DNA from: Caballeronia turbans
GTDB taxonomy: Bacteria > Pseudomonadota > Gammaproteobacteria > Burkholderiales > Burkholderiaceae
Reading direction: 5' to 3'
Length of the DNA: 64,000 bases
Assembly: GCA_001544655.2 (NCBI GenBank)
Contig: FCOD02000013.1
Coordinates: 124,001 to 188,000, forward strand
Position 1 is the stretch's first letter. Every line of letters starts with the position of its first letter. Shown one piece after another: positions 9,676 to 18,682 of this stretch. The notes below the pieces were generated by a model. The model did no database searches, was not told where the DNA came from, and worked only from the letters and a program-made list of their open reading frames with translations. The translations under genes were made by a program, and so were the position numbers.

Positions 9676-10659
9676 ATGCAAGCACCGCCCAAGATCAGTG
9701 TCCTGCTGCCTGTGTACAAGGTTGAGCCGTACATCGAAGAGTGCCTCGACTCGCTCCTGGCACAGACTTCAACCGACTTCGAGATCATCGCCGTCGACGA
9801 CAGCAGTCCTGACAGATCCGGCGAAATGACTTCCCGCATTCTGGAGAAGCAAAACAGAATTCCGTGGAAGCTCATCAAGAATCTCGAGAACAAAGGGCTT
9901 GCCGAAACCCGCAAGATCGCGGCGATGGCCGCGCGCGGCGAATACGTTCTGTGCGTGGACAGCGATGACCATGTTCATCACGACCTGATTCGCAAGGTGA
10001 TCGACGAAGCCGATACGCACCATGCAGACGTCGTGGTCTTCGCTGCCGAAAACATCGCGCCGGATGGCAAAGTCAATTACCGTGTCGAAACGGGCGACGC
10101 CGTCATCACCGGCGTACAGGCGGTCGAGAAGATTCTCGATCTTTCCTTACAGGCTTATTGCTTCAACAAGCTCGTGCGCCGATCGATCTTCTTATCGGTC
10201 GAACATCCGACCGGACTGATCTACGAAGATATCTGCGTGTCGGTCCAGACACTCGGCAAGTCCAGAGTCGTGCGTCTGTGTCCCGACACGTTATATGCGT
10301 ACATGTATCGCGAATCGGGAATTTCGACCCGCTTCAATCCGAAGATCGTGGATCTTTTTGCGATCATCGACCGGGTGGAAAGAAGCACCGCGTCGATGCC
10401 GATACCCAATTACCGGCGCCTGCTTTTTCGGCTGAAATATATCTACGCTTACCGGACGATCGCGTTTCAGGCGGCGATCAAGGCGCCGACCTATCGACTC
10501 GCAAAGCCGATTCTTTTCAGCGTTTCAGACAGGCTTCGTCTCGCGCATCTGCTCGGCATGTGTTCGGATCACAGGCCGAAGCTCTCTATCGTAATGGCGA
10601 TGCTGAAAATCCATCCGTGGATTTTCTACTGCTTCGTCCGTCGTTTCGGGCGAAGGTAA
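9676..10659 (+). CDS. Glycosyltransferase family 2 protein
   Basis: A 327-residue GT-A fold enzyme. The N-terminus reads 'ISVLLPVYKVEPYIEECLDSLLAQ', followed by 'IIAVDDSSPD' and the metal-binding 'CVDSDDHV' (about residues 93-100, DxD type). The C-terminal 120 residues are rich in Tyr, Arg and Leu and look membrane-associated, as in polysaccharide or lipid glycosyltransferases. It transfers an activated sugar to an unknown acceptor, presumably for surface polysaccharide. It stands alone, without other envelope-sugar genes, which is unusual for this class. Codon use is less GC-biased than in its neighbours, hinting at separate acquisition. Confidence 0.85.
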   Translation: MQAPPKISVLLPVYKVEPYIEECLDSLLAQTSTDFEIIAVDDSSPDRSGEMTSRILEKQNRIPWKLIKNLENKGLAETRKIAAMAARGEYVLCVDSDDHVHHDLIRKVIDEADTHHADVVVFAAENIAPDGKVNYRVETGDAVITGVQAVEKILDLSLQAYCFNKLVRRSIFLSVEHPTGLIYEDICVSVQTLGKSRVVRLCPDTLYAYMYRESGISTRFNPKIVDLFAIIDRVERSTASMPIPNYRRLLFRLKYIYAYRTIAFQAAIKAPTYRLAKPILFSVSDRLRLAHLLGMCSDHRPKLSIVMAMLKIHPWIFYCFVRRFGRR

Positions 10660-10726
10660 CCTGCACAGCATCGGGCCTATCCGTTATGCTGCGCTGTCAT
10701 TGTTCAGCGCTGCGCAACCGGAACCG

Positions 10727-11980
10727 ATGCTTACTCTTTCCCCACGCGACACCGCGATGCTCGACGGCGATCTCGGCGATGGCCTCGCACTCGCGATGCG
10801 CATCGTCGCGGCGACGGCGCGCGTCATGGACGCCGATACGCTCATCGACATCTCGTCCGCGCATATCGACGGCTGCCTCTATCACGGCGCGGCGAGCCTC
10901 GATTTCGTCGAGCGTTTCGTCGCGAGCGGCGCGAAGGTCGCCGTGCCGACCACGCTCAACGTCGGCTCGCTCGATCTCATCCATCCGGAGCTGTTTCGAG
11001 GCGATGCCAGTATCGCGAGCGCGGGCGCGCGGCTCATGCAGGCGCATATCGAACTCGGCTGCGAAGCGAGCTTCACGTGCGCGCCCTATCAACTGAAGCA
11101 TCGTCCGAAGCTGGGCGATCAGATCGCGTGGGCCGAATCGAACGCGATCGTCTTCGCCAATTCCGTGCTCGGTGCGCGCACGAGCCGCTATGGCGATTTC
11201 CTCGATCTCGCCGCCGCCATCACCGGCCGCGTGCCGAACGCGGGCCTGCACGTCACGGCGAATCGCGCGGCGCGCATCGTGATCGCGGCGCCCGATCTGC
11301 GTGTGTCGCCGCATCGCGACGCGGATTTTGCGGCGCTCGGTTTCCTGCTCGGCGGCGAGGTCGGCGCGACGGTCGCTGCCATCACCGGCCTGCCCGCCGA
11401 CACCACCGAAGACGAACTGAAAGCGCTCGGCGCGGCGGCGGCATCGAGCGGATCGGTGGCGCTCTTTCATGCAGTCGGCATCACGCCGGAGGCCGCCACG
11501 CTCGATGCCGCGCTTCAGGGACACGCGCCCGAGCGAACGATCGCGGTCAGCGCGTCGGATCTTCATGCCGTGCGCAAGCGCTGGAGCCGGGCGAAGCCGG
11601 GCGACGCGCTCGCGGCCATCGCGCTCGGCACGCCGCACTTTTCCGTCGATGAATTCCGCACGCTCGCGTCACTCCTCGATCGGCATGAAGGCGCGCCGCG
11701 CTGCGATATCTATGTGAACACCAGCCGCTTCGTGCTCTGGCAACTCGAAGAAGAAGGCATTGCGCAGAGGCTCACGGAGCGCGGCGTGCAGATCGTCGTC
11801 GATACCTGCACGTACATCACGCCGGTGATGAAGCAAGTGAGCGGTCTCGTGATGACCAACTCGGGCAAGTGGGCGCATTACGCGCCGGCGAACATCGGCG
11901 TGACGGTCGCATTCGGCAGCATGAGCGAATGCGTGCGATCGGCGTTCGAAGGAAAGGTATGCATCGATGAAAACGTTTGA
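10727..11980 (+). CDS. Aconitase X large subunit, probable cis-3-hydroxy-L-proline dehydratase
   Basis: A 417-residue catalytic subunit of the aconitase X family. Visible are 'HIDGCLYHG', 'VPTTLNVGSLDL', a 'GSVALFHAVGITPEA' segment, the iron-sulfur-type Cys region 'VVDTCTYITPV' and the C-terminal 'MTNSGKWAHYAPAN'. Bacterial AcnX proteins characterised so far dehydrate cis-3-hydroxy-L-proline to pyrroline-2-carboxylate. The adjoining hydroxyproline operon strongly supports that role. The ATG at 10727 is chosen over an upstream TTG (10700) because the family begins close to 'LSPRDTAMLDG'. The stop overlaps the next gene by 14 bases, so the two subunits are translationally coupled. Confidence 0.85.
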   Translation: MLTLSPRDTAMLDGDLGDGLALAMRIVAATARVMDADTLIDISSAHIDGCLYHGAASLDFVERFVASGAKVAVPTTLNVGSLDLIHPELFRGDASIASAGARLMQAHIELGCEASFTCAPYQLKHRPKLGDQIAWAESNAIVFANSVLGARTSRYGDFLDLAAAITGRVPNAGLHVTANRAARIVIAAPDLRVSPHRDADFAALGFLLGGEVGATVAAITGLPADTTEDELKALGAAAASSGSVALFHAVGITPEAATLDAALQGHAPERTIAVSASDLHAVRKRWSRAKPGDALAAIALGTPHFSVDEFRTLASLLDRHEGAPRCDIYVNTSRFVLWQLEEEGIAQRLTERGVQIVVDTCTYITPVMKQVSGLVMTNSGKWAHYAPANIGVTVAFGSMSECVRSAFEGKVCIDENV

Positions 11981-12401
11981 GGCCGTCACACTCGTTCCAG
12001 GCCACGCGCGCGCCGCTGGCATCGCGCTGCCGCCGCTCAGCTTCTGGGGCGGTTACGACGCCGAACGCGGCGTGATCGTCGATGCCACGCATGCCGGTCA
12101 CGGCCGGAGTCTCGCGTCGCGCATACTCGTGATGCCGCGCGCGCGCGGATCGAGTTCGAGCAGCAGCGTGCTCGCCGAAGCGTTGCGCAACGGCACCGGG
12201 CCAGCGGGCATTGTGCTCACGGAGCGCGATCTCATTCTGTCGATAGGCGCGATCGTCGCGAACGAACTATATGCGGCGGACGTGCCGGTCGTAATGGTCG
12301 ATGAAACCGCGTTCACGCTAATCGCGAACGCCGATGCTCACATCGAAATCGATGCACGCGATGCGACGCGGCCCGCGAACGTGCGCCTCATCGCGCCATG
12401 A
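11967..12401 (+). CDS. Aconitase X small (swivel) subunit
   Basis: A 144-residue DUF126-type swivel domain partner of the preceding protein. In other bacteria the two domains are fused; here they are two genes that overlap by 14 bases. Typical features are 'LSFWGGYDAERGVIVDATHAGHG', 'PRARGSSSSSSVLAEALRNGTGPAGIVL' with the serine-rich substrate loop, and 'ADVPVVMVD'. It completes the active site for dehydration of cis-3-hydroxyproline. The 3' end overlaps the convergent GntR gene by 14 bases (12388-12401). Confidence 0.87.
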   Translation: MKTFEAVTLVPGHARAAGIALPPLSFWGGYDAERGVIVDATHAGHGRSLASRILVMPRARGSSSSSSVLAEALRNGTGPAGIVLTERDLILSIGAIVANELYAADVPVVMVDETAFTLIANADAHIEIDARDATRPANVRLIAP

Positions 12402-13170
12402 TCGTCTGAACCACCGCGATGATTTGCTGCGCCGCCGTCTTCACGTGCTGTTCGAGCAGCTTCGCGCCGAGCTTCGCATCGCGCTTTTTGCATGCATCGA
12501 TCAGGTTCATGTGCTCTTCGTGCGACTGTTCGCGGATCGGCACCTGCACGACCTGAAAGCGGAAATAGCGGTCGCTGCGATCGTGCAGCCCGCGCAGCAT
12601 CTGCAATGTGATCTCGCGCCGCGCCGGCAAATAAAGCGTTTCGTGCAGGCGCCAGTTCAGTTGACCCCATACGCCCGAATCCGCGTGATCCATTTCGCTG
12701 ACGAGCTTCTCGGCTTTCGCGATCTCGGCATCGGTGATATGCGGAATCGCCTGGGAGAAGAGCCAGGGCTCCAGCCGCAGGCGAATTTCGAACGTCTCCT
12801 GCACTTCTTCTATCGACAACTCCGCGACATACGCGCCCTTGTGCGGCACCTTCGTCAACAGGCCTTCGCCGGTCAGCCGCGTGATCGCCTCGCGAATCGG
12901 CACGCGGCTCACGCCGAGTTCGTCGGCAAGCGCTTCCTGGCGCAGCACTTCGCCCGGCGCGAGATCGCCGGAGAGAATGCGTTGGCGGATCGCCGTGGTG
13001 ACGAGTTCGACCGTCGTCGTGCGCACGATCTTGTGCGTGGAATCGCCCGCGTTCGATGTGTCCGCGCGGCGGGAATGTGTGGCGACCGGAGGCATGTGCT
13101 TCTTTAGCGCTTGTTCGTATGAGTGCGGCATCGTAGCATGCACGGAAGGGCGCTTCTGCACGGTACGCAT
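12388..13170 (-). CDS. GntR family regulator (FCD), last gene of the hydroxyproline operon
   Basis: A 260-residue repressor-type protein. A variable 45-residue N-terminus precedes the winged helix ('LRQEALADELGVSRVPIREAITRL'). This is followed by an FCD domain ('FEIRLRLEPWLFSQAI', 'LNWRLHETLYLPARREI', 'HMNLIDACKKRD') with the usual metal-binding His positions. The start is uncertain: 13170 has a weak AAAGG, and ATGs at 13131 and 13095 are alternatives. It is the promoter-distal gene of the seven-gene operon and probably senses a hydroxyproline-pathway intermediate. The palindrome at 20063 is its most likely operator. Confidence 0.88.
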   Translation of the reverse strand: MRTVQKRPSVHATMPHSYEQALKKHMPPVATHSRRADTSNAGDSTHKIVRTTTVELVTTAIRQRILSGDLAPGEVLRQEALADELGVSRVPIREAITRLTGEGLLTKVPHKGAYVAELSIEEVQETFEIRLRLEPWLFSQAIPHITDAEIAKAEKLVSEMDHADSGVWGQLNWRLHETLYLPARREITLQMLRGLHDRSDRYFRFQVVQVPIREQSHEEHMNLIDACKKRDAKLGAKLLEQHVKTAAQQIIAVVQTIMAR

Positions 13171-13189
13171 CGCCTTTGGTAACGCGAGT

Positions 13190-14425
13190 TCATAGCAGAT
13201 TCTCCCGCACCCACGCGCCGTTCTTCATCACGCCCGCGATGCGCTCGCCCTGTCCCGTGAGCACGCGAATATCCTTCAGCGGATCGCCATCGACGACGAG
13301 CAAATCCGCATAAGCACCCGCCGCGACGATGCCGAGCCTGCCCTTCATGTTCACGATCTCCGCGCCGAACGCCGTCGCCTGACGAATGGCCTCGAACGCA
13401 CCGACGATATCCGCGCGTATCGAAAGCTCGTCGCTTTGATATTGATGCATGTCGCCGAGCAGATCGGTGCCGAGGCCCATCTTCACGCCGCGCGCATGCA
13501 GCATCGCGAGCGCTTCGAGGCCGCGCTTGCGCACCGACTCGTTCTTGTCGAGCGTGTCTCTCGCGAGGCCCATCTGTGCGCCGACTTTCGACATCGCGTC
13601 ATAGGTGACGAGCGTCGGCACCGCGTATGCGCCGTGTTCGGCCATCACGCGCGCGGTGTCGTCATCGATCAGATTGCCGTGCTCGATCGTGCGCACGCCG
13701 AGTTTCACCACGCGCGCAATCGCCTTCGCCGTATAGGCGTGCGCCATCACGTAGGTCTGATGCGATTCGGCTTCCTCGACGGCGGCCTTCACTTCATCGA
13801 CGGAGAATTGCAGGTTGCCGATCGGATCGGTCGGCGAAGCCACGCCGCCCGACGCCATGATCTTGATGTGATGCGCGCCCGCGCGCATCTCCTCGCGCAC
13901 GGCACGGCGCATTTCATCGACGCCATCGACCACGCGCCCGATCGCGCCCATGTTGCGATTGCAGCCGCACGGGTCCGGGTCCGAGTTGTCGAAGCGCTCG
14001 CGGAAATCGCCGTGCCCGCCGGTCTGCGAGAGCGCCTTGCCCGCGACGAACAAACGCGGCCCCGCGATGATGCCATCTTCGATCGCACGCGACAGCGCAT
14101 AGTCCGCGCCGCCCGCATCGCGCACGGTCGTGAAGCCGCGATGAAGCATGCCCGCGAGAATCGGCACCGCGCGCAGCACGGCGAACGTATTCGGCAATCG
14201 GCTGTTGTTGCCCAGATGCGCGACCGATGCGATCACATGCACATGGCAATCGATCATGCCGGGCATCACCGTCTTCCCGCCGACATCGATCACCTGCGCG
14301 CCGCTCGCCTCGACCGGCTCGCGCGTGACATCGCGAATCGTGTCGCCGTCGATCACGATCGAATAGCGGCCGTCGTCGCGCTCGTGATCGGCGTCGAGCA
14401 CGCGGGCGTTTTTCAGAATCAGCAT
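13190..14425 (-). CDS. COG1228-type amidohydrolase, probable Xaa-Pro/Xaa-Hyp dipeptidase
   Basis: A 411-residue metal-dependent amidohydrolase with a complete binuclear site: His61 and His63 ('DCHVH'), Lys188 ('HIKIMASGG', likely carboxylated), His229 ('MAHAYTAKA'), His249 ('EHGNLID') and Asp321 ('GLGTDLLGD'). This arrangement is that of the COG1228 group, several members of which hydrolyse N-acyl- or aminoacyl-proline (prolidase activity). Lying inside a hydroxyproline operon, it is reasonable to infer that it frees hydroxyproline from collagen- or plant-cell-wall-derived dipeptides. The protein has no signal peptide, so it acts in the cytoplasm. GGGAGAG lies eight bases before the ATG. Confidence 0.82.
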   Translation of the reverse strand: MLILKNARVLDADHERDDGRYSIVIDGDTIRDVTREPVEASGAQVIDVGGKTVMPGMIDCHVHVIASVAHLGNNSRLPNTFAVLRAVPILAGMLHRGFTTVRDAGGADYALSRAIEDGIIAGPRLFVAGKALSQTGGHGDFRERFDNSDPDPCGCNRNMGAIGRVVDGVDEMRRAVREEMRAGAHHIKIMASGGVASPTDPIGNLQFSVDEVKAAVEEAESHQTYVMAHAYTAKAIARVVKLGVRTIEHGNLIDDDTARVMAEHGAYAVPTLVTYDAMSKVGAQMGLARDTLDKNESVRKRGLEALAMLHARGVKMGLGTDLLGDMHQYQSDELSIRADIVGAFEAIRQATAFGAEIVNMKGRLGIVAAGAYADLLVVDGDPLKDIRVLTGQGERIAGVMKNGAWVRENLL

Positions 14426-14442
14426 GACTTGATCTCTCCCGT

Positions 14443-15441
14443 TTATTTCAGCAGGAATCCGTGCGCGAGCGGATCGCGGTCATCGACGAAAATCGTGTTA
14501 TGACCGGTCACGCGCGCCCAGCCTTCTATGCCCGGCACGATGGCATCGTATTCGCCGACGCGCGCCGCTTCCATCGGCACGCCTTCGAACAAGGTGCCGA
14601 TGATGCTCTCATGCACGAAGCGCTCACCGATCTTCAACTGCCCCTTCGCGACACGCTGCGCCATGCGCGCCGAGGTGCCCGTGCCGCACGGCGAACGATC
14701 GATGGCCTTGTCGCCGTAGAACACGGCGTTGCGCGCGCTCGCGCCTTCGACTGTCGGCTCGCCTGTCCACATGACGTGACTGAGGCCGCGTATCGCGTCG
14801 TTGTCCGGATGCACGAACGTGTACTTCTCGTTCGCCTTCTGGCGCAGCACGGGACTTACGCGCTGAATGTCGGAAGGCTTCAGCGCGTGCAAGCCGTCGT
14901 AGTTGCGCTGCGGCTCGACGATCGCATAGAAGTTGCCGCCATAGGCGACATCGAAACAAATCTCGCCCAGACCTTCGACTTCGACGGACAAGTCCCGCGA
15001 ATGCAGATACGACGGCACGTTGACGAGCTGTACAGAATCCACATGCTCGCCGTTCATCCGATAACGCGCGACGACGACACCCGCGGGCGTATCGAGCCGC
15101 AACACACCGGGCTCGCGTGGTCGCACGAGTCCGTGCTCGATGGCCGTCGTCACGGTGCCGATGGTGCCGTGGCCGCACATCGGCAGGCAGCCGCTCACTT
15201 CGATGAAGAGAATCGCGAGATCGCAATCGGGACGCGTCGGCGGATAGAGGATGCTGCCGGACATGACTTCGTGGCCGCGCGGCTCGAACATGAGCGCGGT
15301 GCGAATCCAGTCGAATTCGCGCAGGAAATGCGCGCGGCGCTCGATCATGTTCGCGCCTTCGAGCGGGGGCGCGCCTCCCGCGACGACGCGCACCGGATTG
15401 CCGCAGGTGTGTCCGTCGATGCAGAAGAACGTGGATTTCAT
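14443..15441 (-). CDS. 4-hydroxyproline 2-epimerase (proline racemase family, Cys/Cys)
   Basis: A 332-residue proline racemase fold enzyme with both catalytic cysteines, Cys89 ('LPMCGHGTIG') and Cys252 ('DRSPCGTGTSARMA'). The Cys/Cys pair marks racemases and epimerases, as opposed to the dehydratases, which have Ser or Thr at one position. With a DapA-type deaminase directly upstream, the expected reaction is trans-4-hydroxy-L-proline to cis-4-hydroxy-D-proline. The ATG overlaps the stop of the upstream deaminase gene (ATGA, 15438-15441), indicating translational coupling. Confidence 0.9.
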   Translation of the reverse strand: MKSTFFCIDGHTCGNPVRVVAGGAPPLEGANMIERRAHFLREFDWIRTALMFEPRGHEVMSGSILYPPTRPDCDLAILFIEVSGCLPMCGHGTIGTVTTAIEHGLVRPREPGVLRLDTPAGVVVARYRMNGEHVDSVQLVNVPSYLHSRDLSVEVEGLGEICFDVAYGGNFYAIVEPQRNYDGLHALKPSDIQRVSPVLRQKANEKYTFVHPDNDAIRGLSHVMWTGEPTVEGASARNAVFYGDKAIDRSPCGTGTSARMAQRVAKGQLKIGERFVHESIIGTLFEGVPMEAARVGEYDAIVPGIEGWARVTGHNTIFVDDRDPLAHGFLLK

Positions 15442-16340
15442 CGGGCGAGCGCCTTTACACTGGCGATCGCCTTCTCGACGATCTCGATGGTCCGCCGCCG
15501 CTCTTCGCCTTCGAGCATCAGGCGCGGCGCCTTCACGTACTCCGGGTAACCCGCCGTGATGTTTTCCGCGAGCTTGATGTATTGCACGAGCTTCACGTGC
15601 GTGTCGAGATGGAACAGGTCGATCAAGGCGCGATAGAGCGCGCGCGCCTTGTCGTACTCGCCATTGACCGCGTAGTTCAGCAAGTCCACGGATTCCCTTG
15701 GCATCGCGTTCGCCATGCCCGACACCCAGCCCTTCACGCCGAGCGCGACGGATTCGACGATCAGGTCGTCCACGCCGCAGAACACGACGAAGCGCTCGCC
15801 GAAGCGCGCATAGAGGTCGGTGACGCGCGTCGTGTCGTAGGTCTCTTCCTTGATCGCGACGACGTTCGGCTCATCGGCGAGTTGCGCGAGCAGGTCGGGA
15901 CGCATGTCGACGCCATAGCCACGCGGATTGTTGTAGATCATCAGACCGAGCTTCGTCGAGCGCGCAATCGACCGATAATATTCGACGGTTTCGCGATCGT
16001 CCGAGCGATACGTGAGACCCGGAAACACCATCAGGCCTTGCACGCCGATCGCTTCCGCGTCCTTCGCGAATTGCGTCGCGTTGGCCGTATTCAGTTCCGC
16101 GAGACCGGAGATGACAGGCACGCGCCCCTTCACCGTTTCGACGGCGATCTTCAGCACCGTGCGCTTTTCCTCGGGCGTGAGTTGGGCGTTCTCGCCGACC
16201 ATGCCCATCATCACGACGCCGCCGACGCCGTTGTCGATCAGACGGTTCAGGCCGCTCACGATGGCATCGCGGTCGAGCGAGCCGTCCTGTTTGAGCTTCG
16301 TCGTGACGGCGGGAAATACGCCTTTCCAGTTCACTTGCAT
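15438..16340 (-). CDS. DapA-family 1-pyrroline-4-hydroxy-2-carboxylate deaminase
   Basis: A 300-residue class I aldolase-fold enzyme. Lys164 ('VAIKEETYDT') is the Schiff-base lysine, Tyr136 ('MIYNNPRGYG') the proton relay, and 'GMVGENAQLTPEE' (46-58) the usual substrate loop. In hydroxyproline catabolism this family deaminates pyrroline-4-hydroxy-2-carboxylate to 2,5-dioxopentanoate (2-oxoglutarate semialdehyde), which fits the neighbouring epimerase and FAD dehydrogenase. The start 'MQVNWKG' is chosen because GGAGGAA lies eight bases upstream; the frame is open for 30 more codons above it. Confidence 0.87.
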   Translation of the reverse strand: MQVNWKGVFPAVTTKLKQDGSLDRDAIVSGLNRLIDNGVGGVVMMGMVGENAQLTPEEKRTVLKIAVETVKGRVPVISGLAELNTANATQFAKDAEAIGVQGLMVFPGLTYRSDDRETVEYYRSIARSTKLGLMIYNNPRGYGVDMRPDLLAQLADEPNVVAIKEETYDTTRVTDLYARFGERFVVFCGVDDLIVESVALGVKGWVSGMANAMPRESVDLLNYAVNGEYDKARALYRALIDLFHLDTHVKLVQYIKLAENITAGYPEYVKAPRLMLEGEERRRTIEIVEKAIASVKALAR

Positions 16341-16362
16341 GTCTGATTCCTCCGTTGGATTC

Positions 16363-17616
16363 TCAGTGGTCGAAACGCGCGATCGAATACGGGCGAAGCG
16401 GCACGCGCGGCGTGCGGCCCGCGAGCACATCGGCGACGAGCGCGGCGGTCGTCGCCGATTGCGTCAGGCCGAGATGCCCGTGACCGAATGCATGGACGAC
16501 CGACGGCATGCGCGGCGATGCGCCGATCACCGGCAGCGAATCCGGCGTCGCGGGGCGATTGCCCATCCATTTCGCGGCGCCCGTATCGTCGATGCCGGGA
16601 ATGAAGCGCTTGCCGAGCGTGAGCAATGCATCGCTGCGGCGATAGTTCGGCGGCGCAGCGGTGCCCGCGAACTCCGCCGCGCCGCCGATGCGCAGACCGA
16701 CGTCGAGCGGGGCCGCGACGAACTTGCGCTCCGCGAAGATCACTTCACGCGTCGGCCCGACGCCGTGGTTCGGCAGCGTCGCGTTATAGCCGCGCTCGCT
16801 TTCGAGCAGGACGCTATCGCCGATGGACTTCGCGAGCGCCGCCGACCACGCGCCCGCCGCGATCACGATGCGTCGTCCTTTCACGCGGTTGCCGTCCGCC
16901 AGCAACACCGAATCCGGTGATTCGATCGCGCGCGCGACGCCCGTCACGAAGCGCGCGCCGAGCGCCCGCACGCGCTCCCGTAGGAGCGTGACGATGCGGC
17001 GCGGATCGCCGATATGCGACCAGTCGTCGAGAAACACGCCGTGTCTGAACACCGGCGCGAGCGACGGTTCACATTCGCGCACCTGCTGCGCGTCCAGCGC
17101 GCGCCAGCGCACGCCGAGTTCACGCTTCAACGCCCATTCCGCCTGATCGGCGGCGAAGGCTTCGTCGGTTTCATAGACCGTCAGCGCGCCGCGGCGATAA
17201 TGCATCGCGCTCGCGCCGATATCGTCGAACATCGGCACGATGTCGTCGTAGACGCGGTTGTTCAACAACGCGAGCGCATGGGATATCGCCTGATAGCGGT
17301 CCGGCTCGCTTGCGCGGCGAAATGCCATGAACCACGGCAGCGCCTTCGGCAGATGCCTCCAGTCGAGCGCGAGCGGCCCGAGCGGGTCCATCAGCCATGT
17401 CGCGATCTTCGTGAACATGCCGTTCACGGCGATCGGCGTGCTCTCCGTCACCGCGATGCCGCCCGCGTTGCCATGCGATGCGCGATCGCCTTCGAAATCC
17501 CGGTCGATCACGGTCACGCGCGCGCCGTCGCGCAACGCGGCCCATGCACAGGCCAGCCCGACGATGCCCGCGCCGATCACGACGACATCCGCCATTTCTT
17601 CGTCTGTCGTCCTCAT
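16363..17616 (-). CDS. FAD-dependent D-amino-acid (cis-4-hydroxy-D-proline) dehydrogenase, DadA-like
   Basis: A 417-residue flavoprotein. The N-terminal Rossmann motif is 'VVVIGAGIVGLACAWAAL' (residues about 10-27) followed by 'VTVIDRD'. The C-terminal flavin-contact region reads 'DSLPVIGASPRMPSVVHAFGHGHLGLTQS'. The domain order matches the DAO/DadA family. In this operon it should oxidise cis-4-hydroxy-D-proline to pyrroline-4-hydroxy-2-carboxylate, passing electrons to quinone. It begins with ATGA, overlapping the stop of the gene before it by four bases (17613-17616). The open frame continues far upstream but only as an antisense-free shadow of the neighbouring gene. Confidence 0.88.
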   Translation of the reverse strand: MRTTDEEMADVVVIGAGIVGLACAWAALRDGARVTVIDRDFEGDRASHGNAGGIAVTESTPIAVNGMFTKIATWLMDPLGPLALDWRHLPKALPWFMAFRRASEPDRYQAISHALALLNNRVYDDIVPMFDDIGASAMHYRRGALTVYETDEAFAADQAEWALKRELGVRWRALDAQQVRECEPSLAPVFRHGVFLDDWSHIGDPRRIVTLLRERVRALGARFVTGVARAIESPDSVLLADGNRVKGRRIVIAAGAWSAALAKSIGDSVLLESERGYNATLPNHGVGPTREVIFAERKFVAAPLDVGLRIGGAAEFAGTAAPPNYRRSDALLTLGKRFIPGIDDTGAAKWMGNRPATPDSLPVIGASPRMPSVVHAFGHGHLGLTQSATTAALVADVLAGRTPRVPLRPYSIARFDH

Positions 17617-18680
17617 ATCCCCACGCGCGATTTGATCAGCTTGTCGTCGACGGCTTCGCACCATGTATCCGCGAGCGTGAAGCCCGTCTGGAAGCGATCG
17701 GTCGGATCGACGCCGACTTGCGAAATCGCGGTGATCCACGCCTGCCCCGCCACGACCGGCACGACCGCGGGAACGTCGCCCAGGCGCGTGACCGAATCGA
17801 TGCGGCTTTCGAAGACCGACCCGATGATCGACTCGTGCAAAAAGGTTTCGCCCACGTCGATCAGCCCTTTCGCGTGCATCACCGCGAGCCGCGCGGAGGT
17901 GCCGGTGCCGCACGGCGAACGGTCGCAGCGGCCCGGCGACACGATCACCGTGTTGCGCGATTTCAGCACGCCGTTCTCGCGCGAGAGCGGGCCGACGAAC
18001 TCGGTCATCGTGATGCCCTTGATGAGCGGATTCAACGGATGCGGCGAAGGCAACTGCGCCGCCGCCGCGGCCTTGATGATCTGCCCGAGTTCGCACAGTT
18101 CGCGCGCTTCGTCGGGCGCGATGCGAAAGCCGAGCTTTTCGGCATCGACGAACACGTACGTCATGCCGCCATAGCCGACATCGACGCTCAGGCTGCCGAC
18201 GCCTTCCACCTCGATCGTCCTGTCGAGATGATTGGCGAACGCGGGCTGATTCGTGAACTCGACCTTCGTGACCTTGCCGTTCGCGCACGCGCAGCGCAAA
18301 TGAATGAGCCCGGCCGGCGCTTCGAGCACGAGCTCGGTGACGGGCTCGACCATCGGCAGGATGCCGGTTTCGAGCAGCACCGTGGCGACGCACATCGTGT
18401 TCGAGCCCGACATCGCCGGATACTCGGTCGATTCCGCGATCACGTAACCCATTTGCGCGCGCGGGTCGGTTGCGGGCAGCAGGAAGTTCACGGTCTGATT
18501 CGCCGACCCGCGCGGCTCGAAGATACAGATACGGCGCAGGTCGTCGCGCACTTCTTCCAGATGCATCATCTTGTCGAACATGGTCGCGCCGGGCACGTCG
18601 AAAACGCCGCCCGTCACCACGTTGCCGACTTCGCCTTCGGCATGGCAGTTCACCACTGTAAGCGTCCGGTTCCAGCGCAT
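17613..18680 (-). CDS. Proline racemase family protein, Ser/Cys type (probable 3-hydroxyproline dehydratase or epimerase)
   Basis: A 355-residue paralogue of the 4-hydroxyproline epimerase at 14443. The first catalytic position is Ser91 ('PAMSGSNTMC') instead of Cys, while the second, Cys257 ('DRSPCGTGTSARLA'), is kept. In this superfamily a lost thiol is associated with trans-3-hydroxy-L-proline dehydration, though Ser/Cys members with epimerase activity are also reported. A dehydratase would complement the aconitase X pair, so that both trans-3- and cis-3-hydroxyproline could be used. It starts two bases after the stop of the transporter gene. Confidence 0.85.
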   Translation of the reverse strand: MRWNRTLTVVNCHAEGEVGNVVTGGVFDVPGATMFDKMMHLEEVRDDLRRICIFEPRGSANQTVNFLLPATDPRAQMGYVIAESTEYPAMSGSNTMCVATVLLETGILPMVEPVTELVLEAPAGLIHLRCACANGKVTKVEFTNQPAFANHLDRTIEVEGVGSLSVDVGYGGMTYVFVDAEKLGFRIAPDEARELCELGQIIKAAAAAQLPSPHPLNPLIKGITMTEFVGPLSRENGVLKSRNTVIVSPGRCDRSPCGTGTSARLAVMHAKGLIDVGETFLHESIIGSVFESRIDSVTRLGDVPAVVPVVAGQAWITAISQVGVDPTDRFQTGFTLADTWCEAVDDKLIKSRVGI

Positions 18681-18682
18681 GT

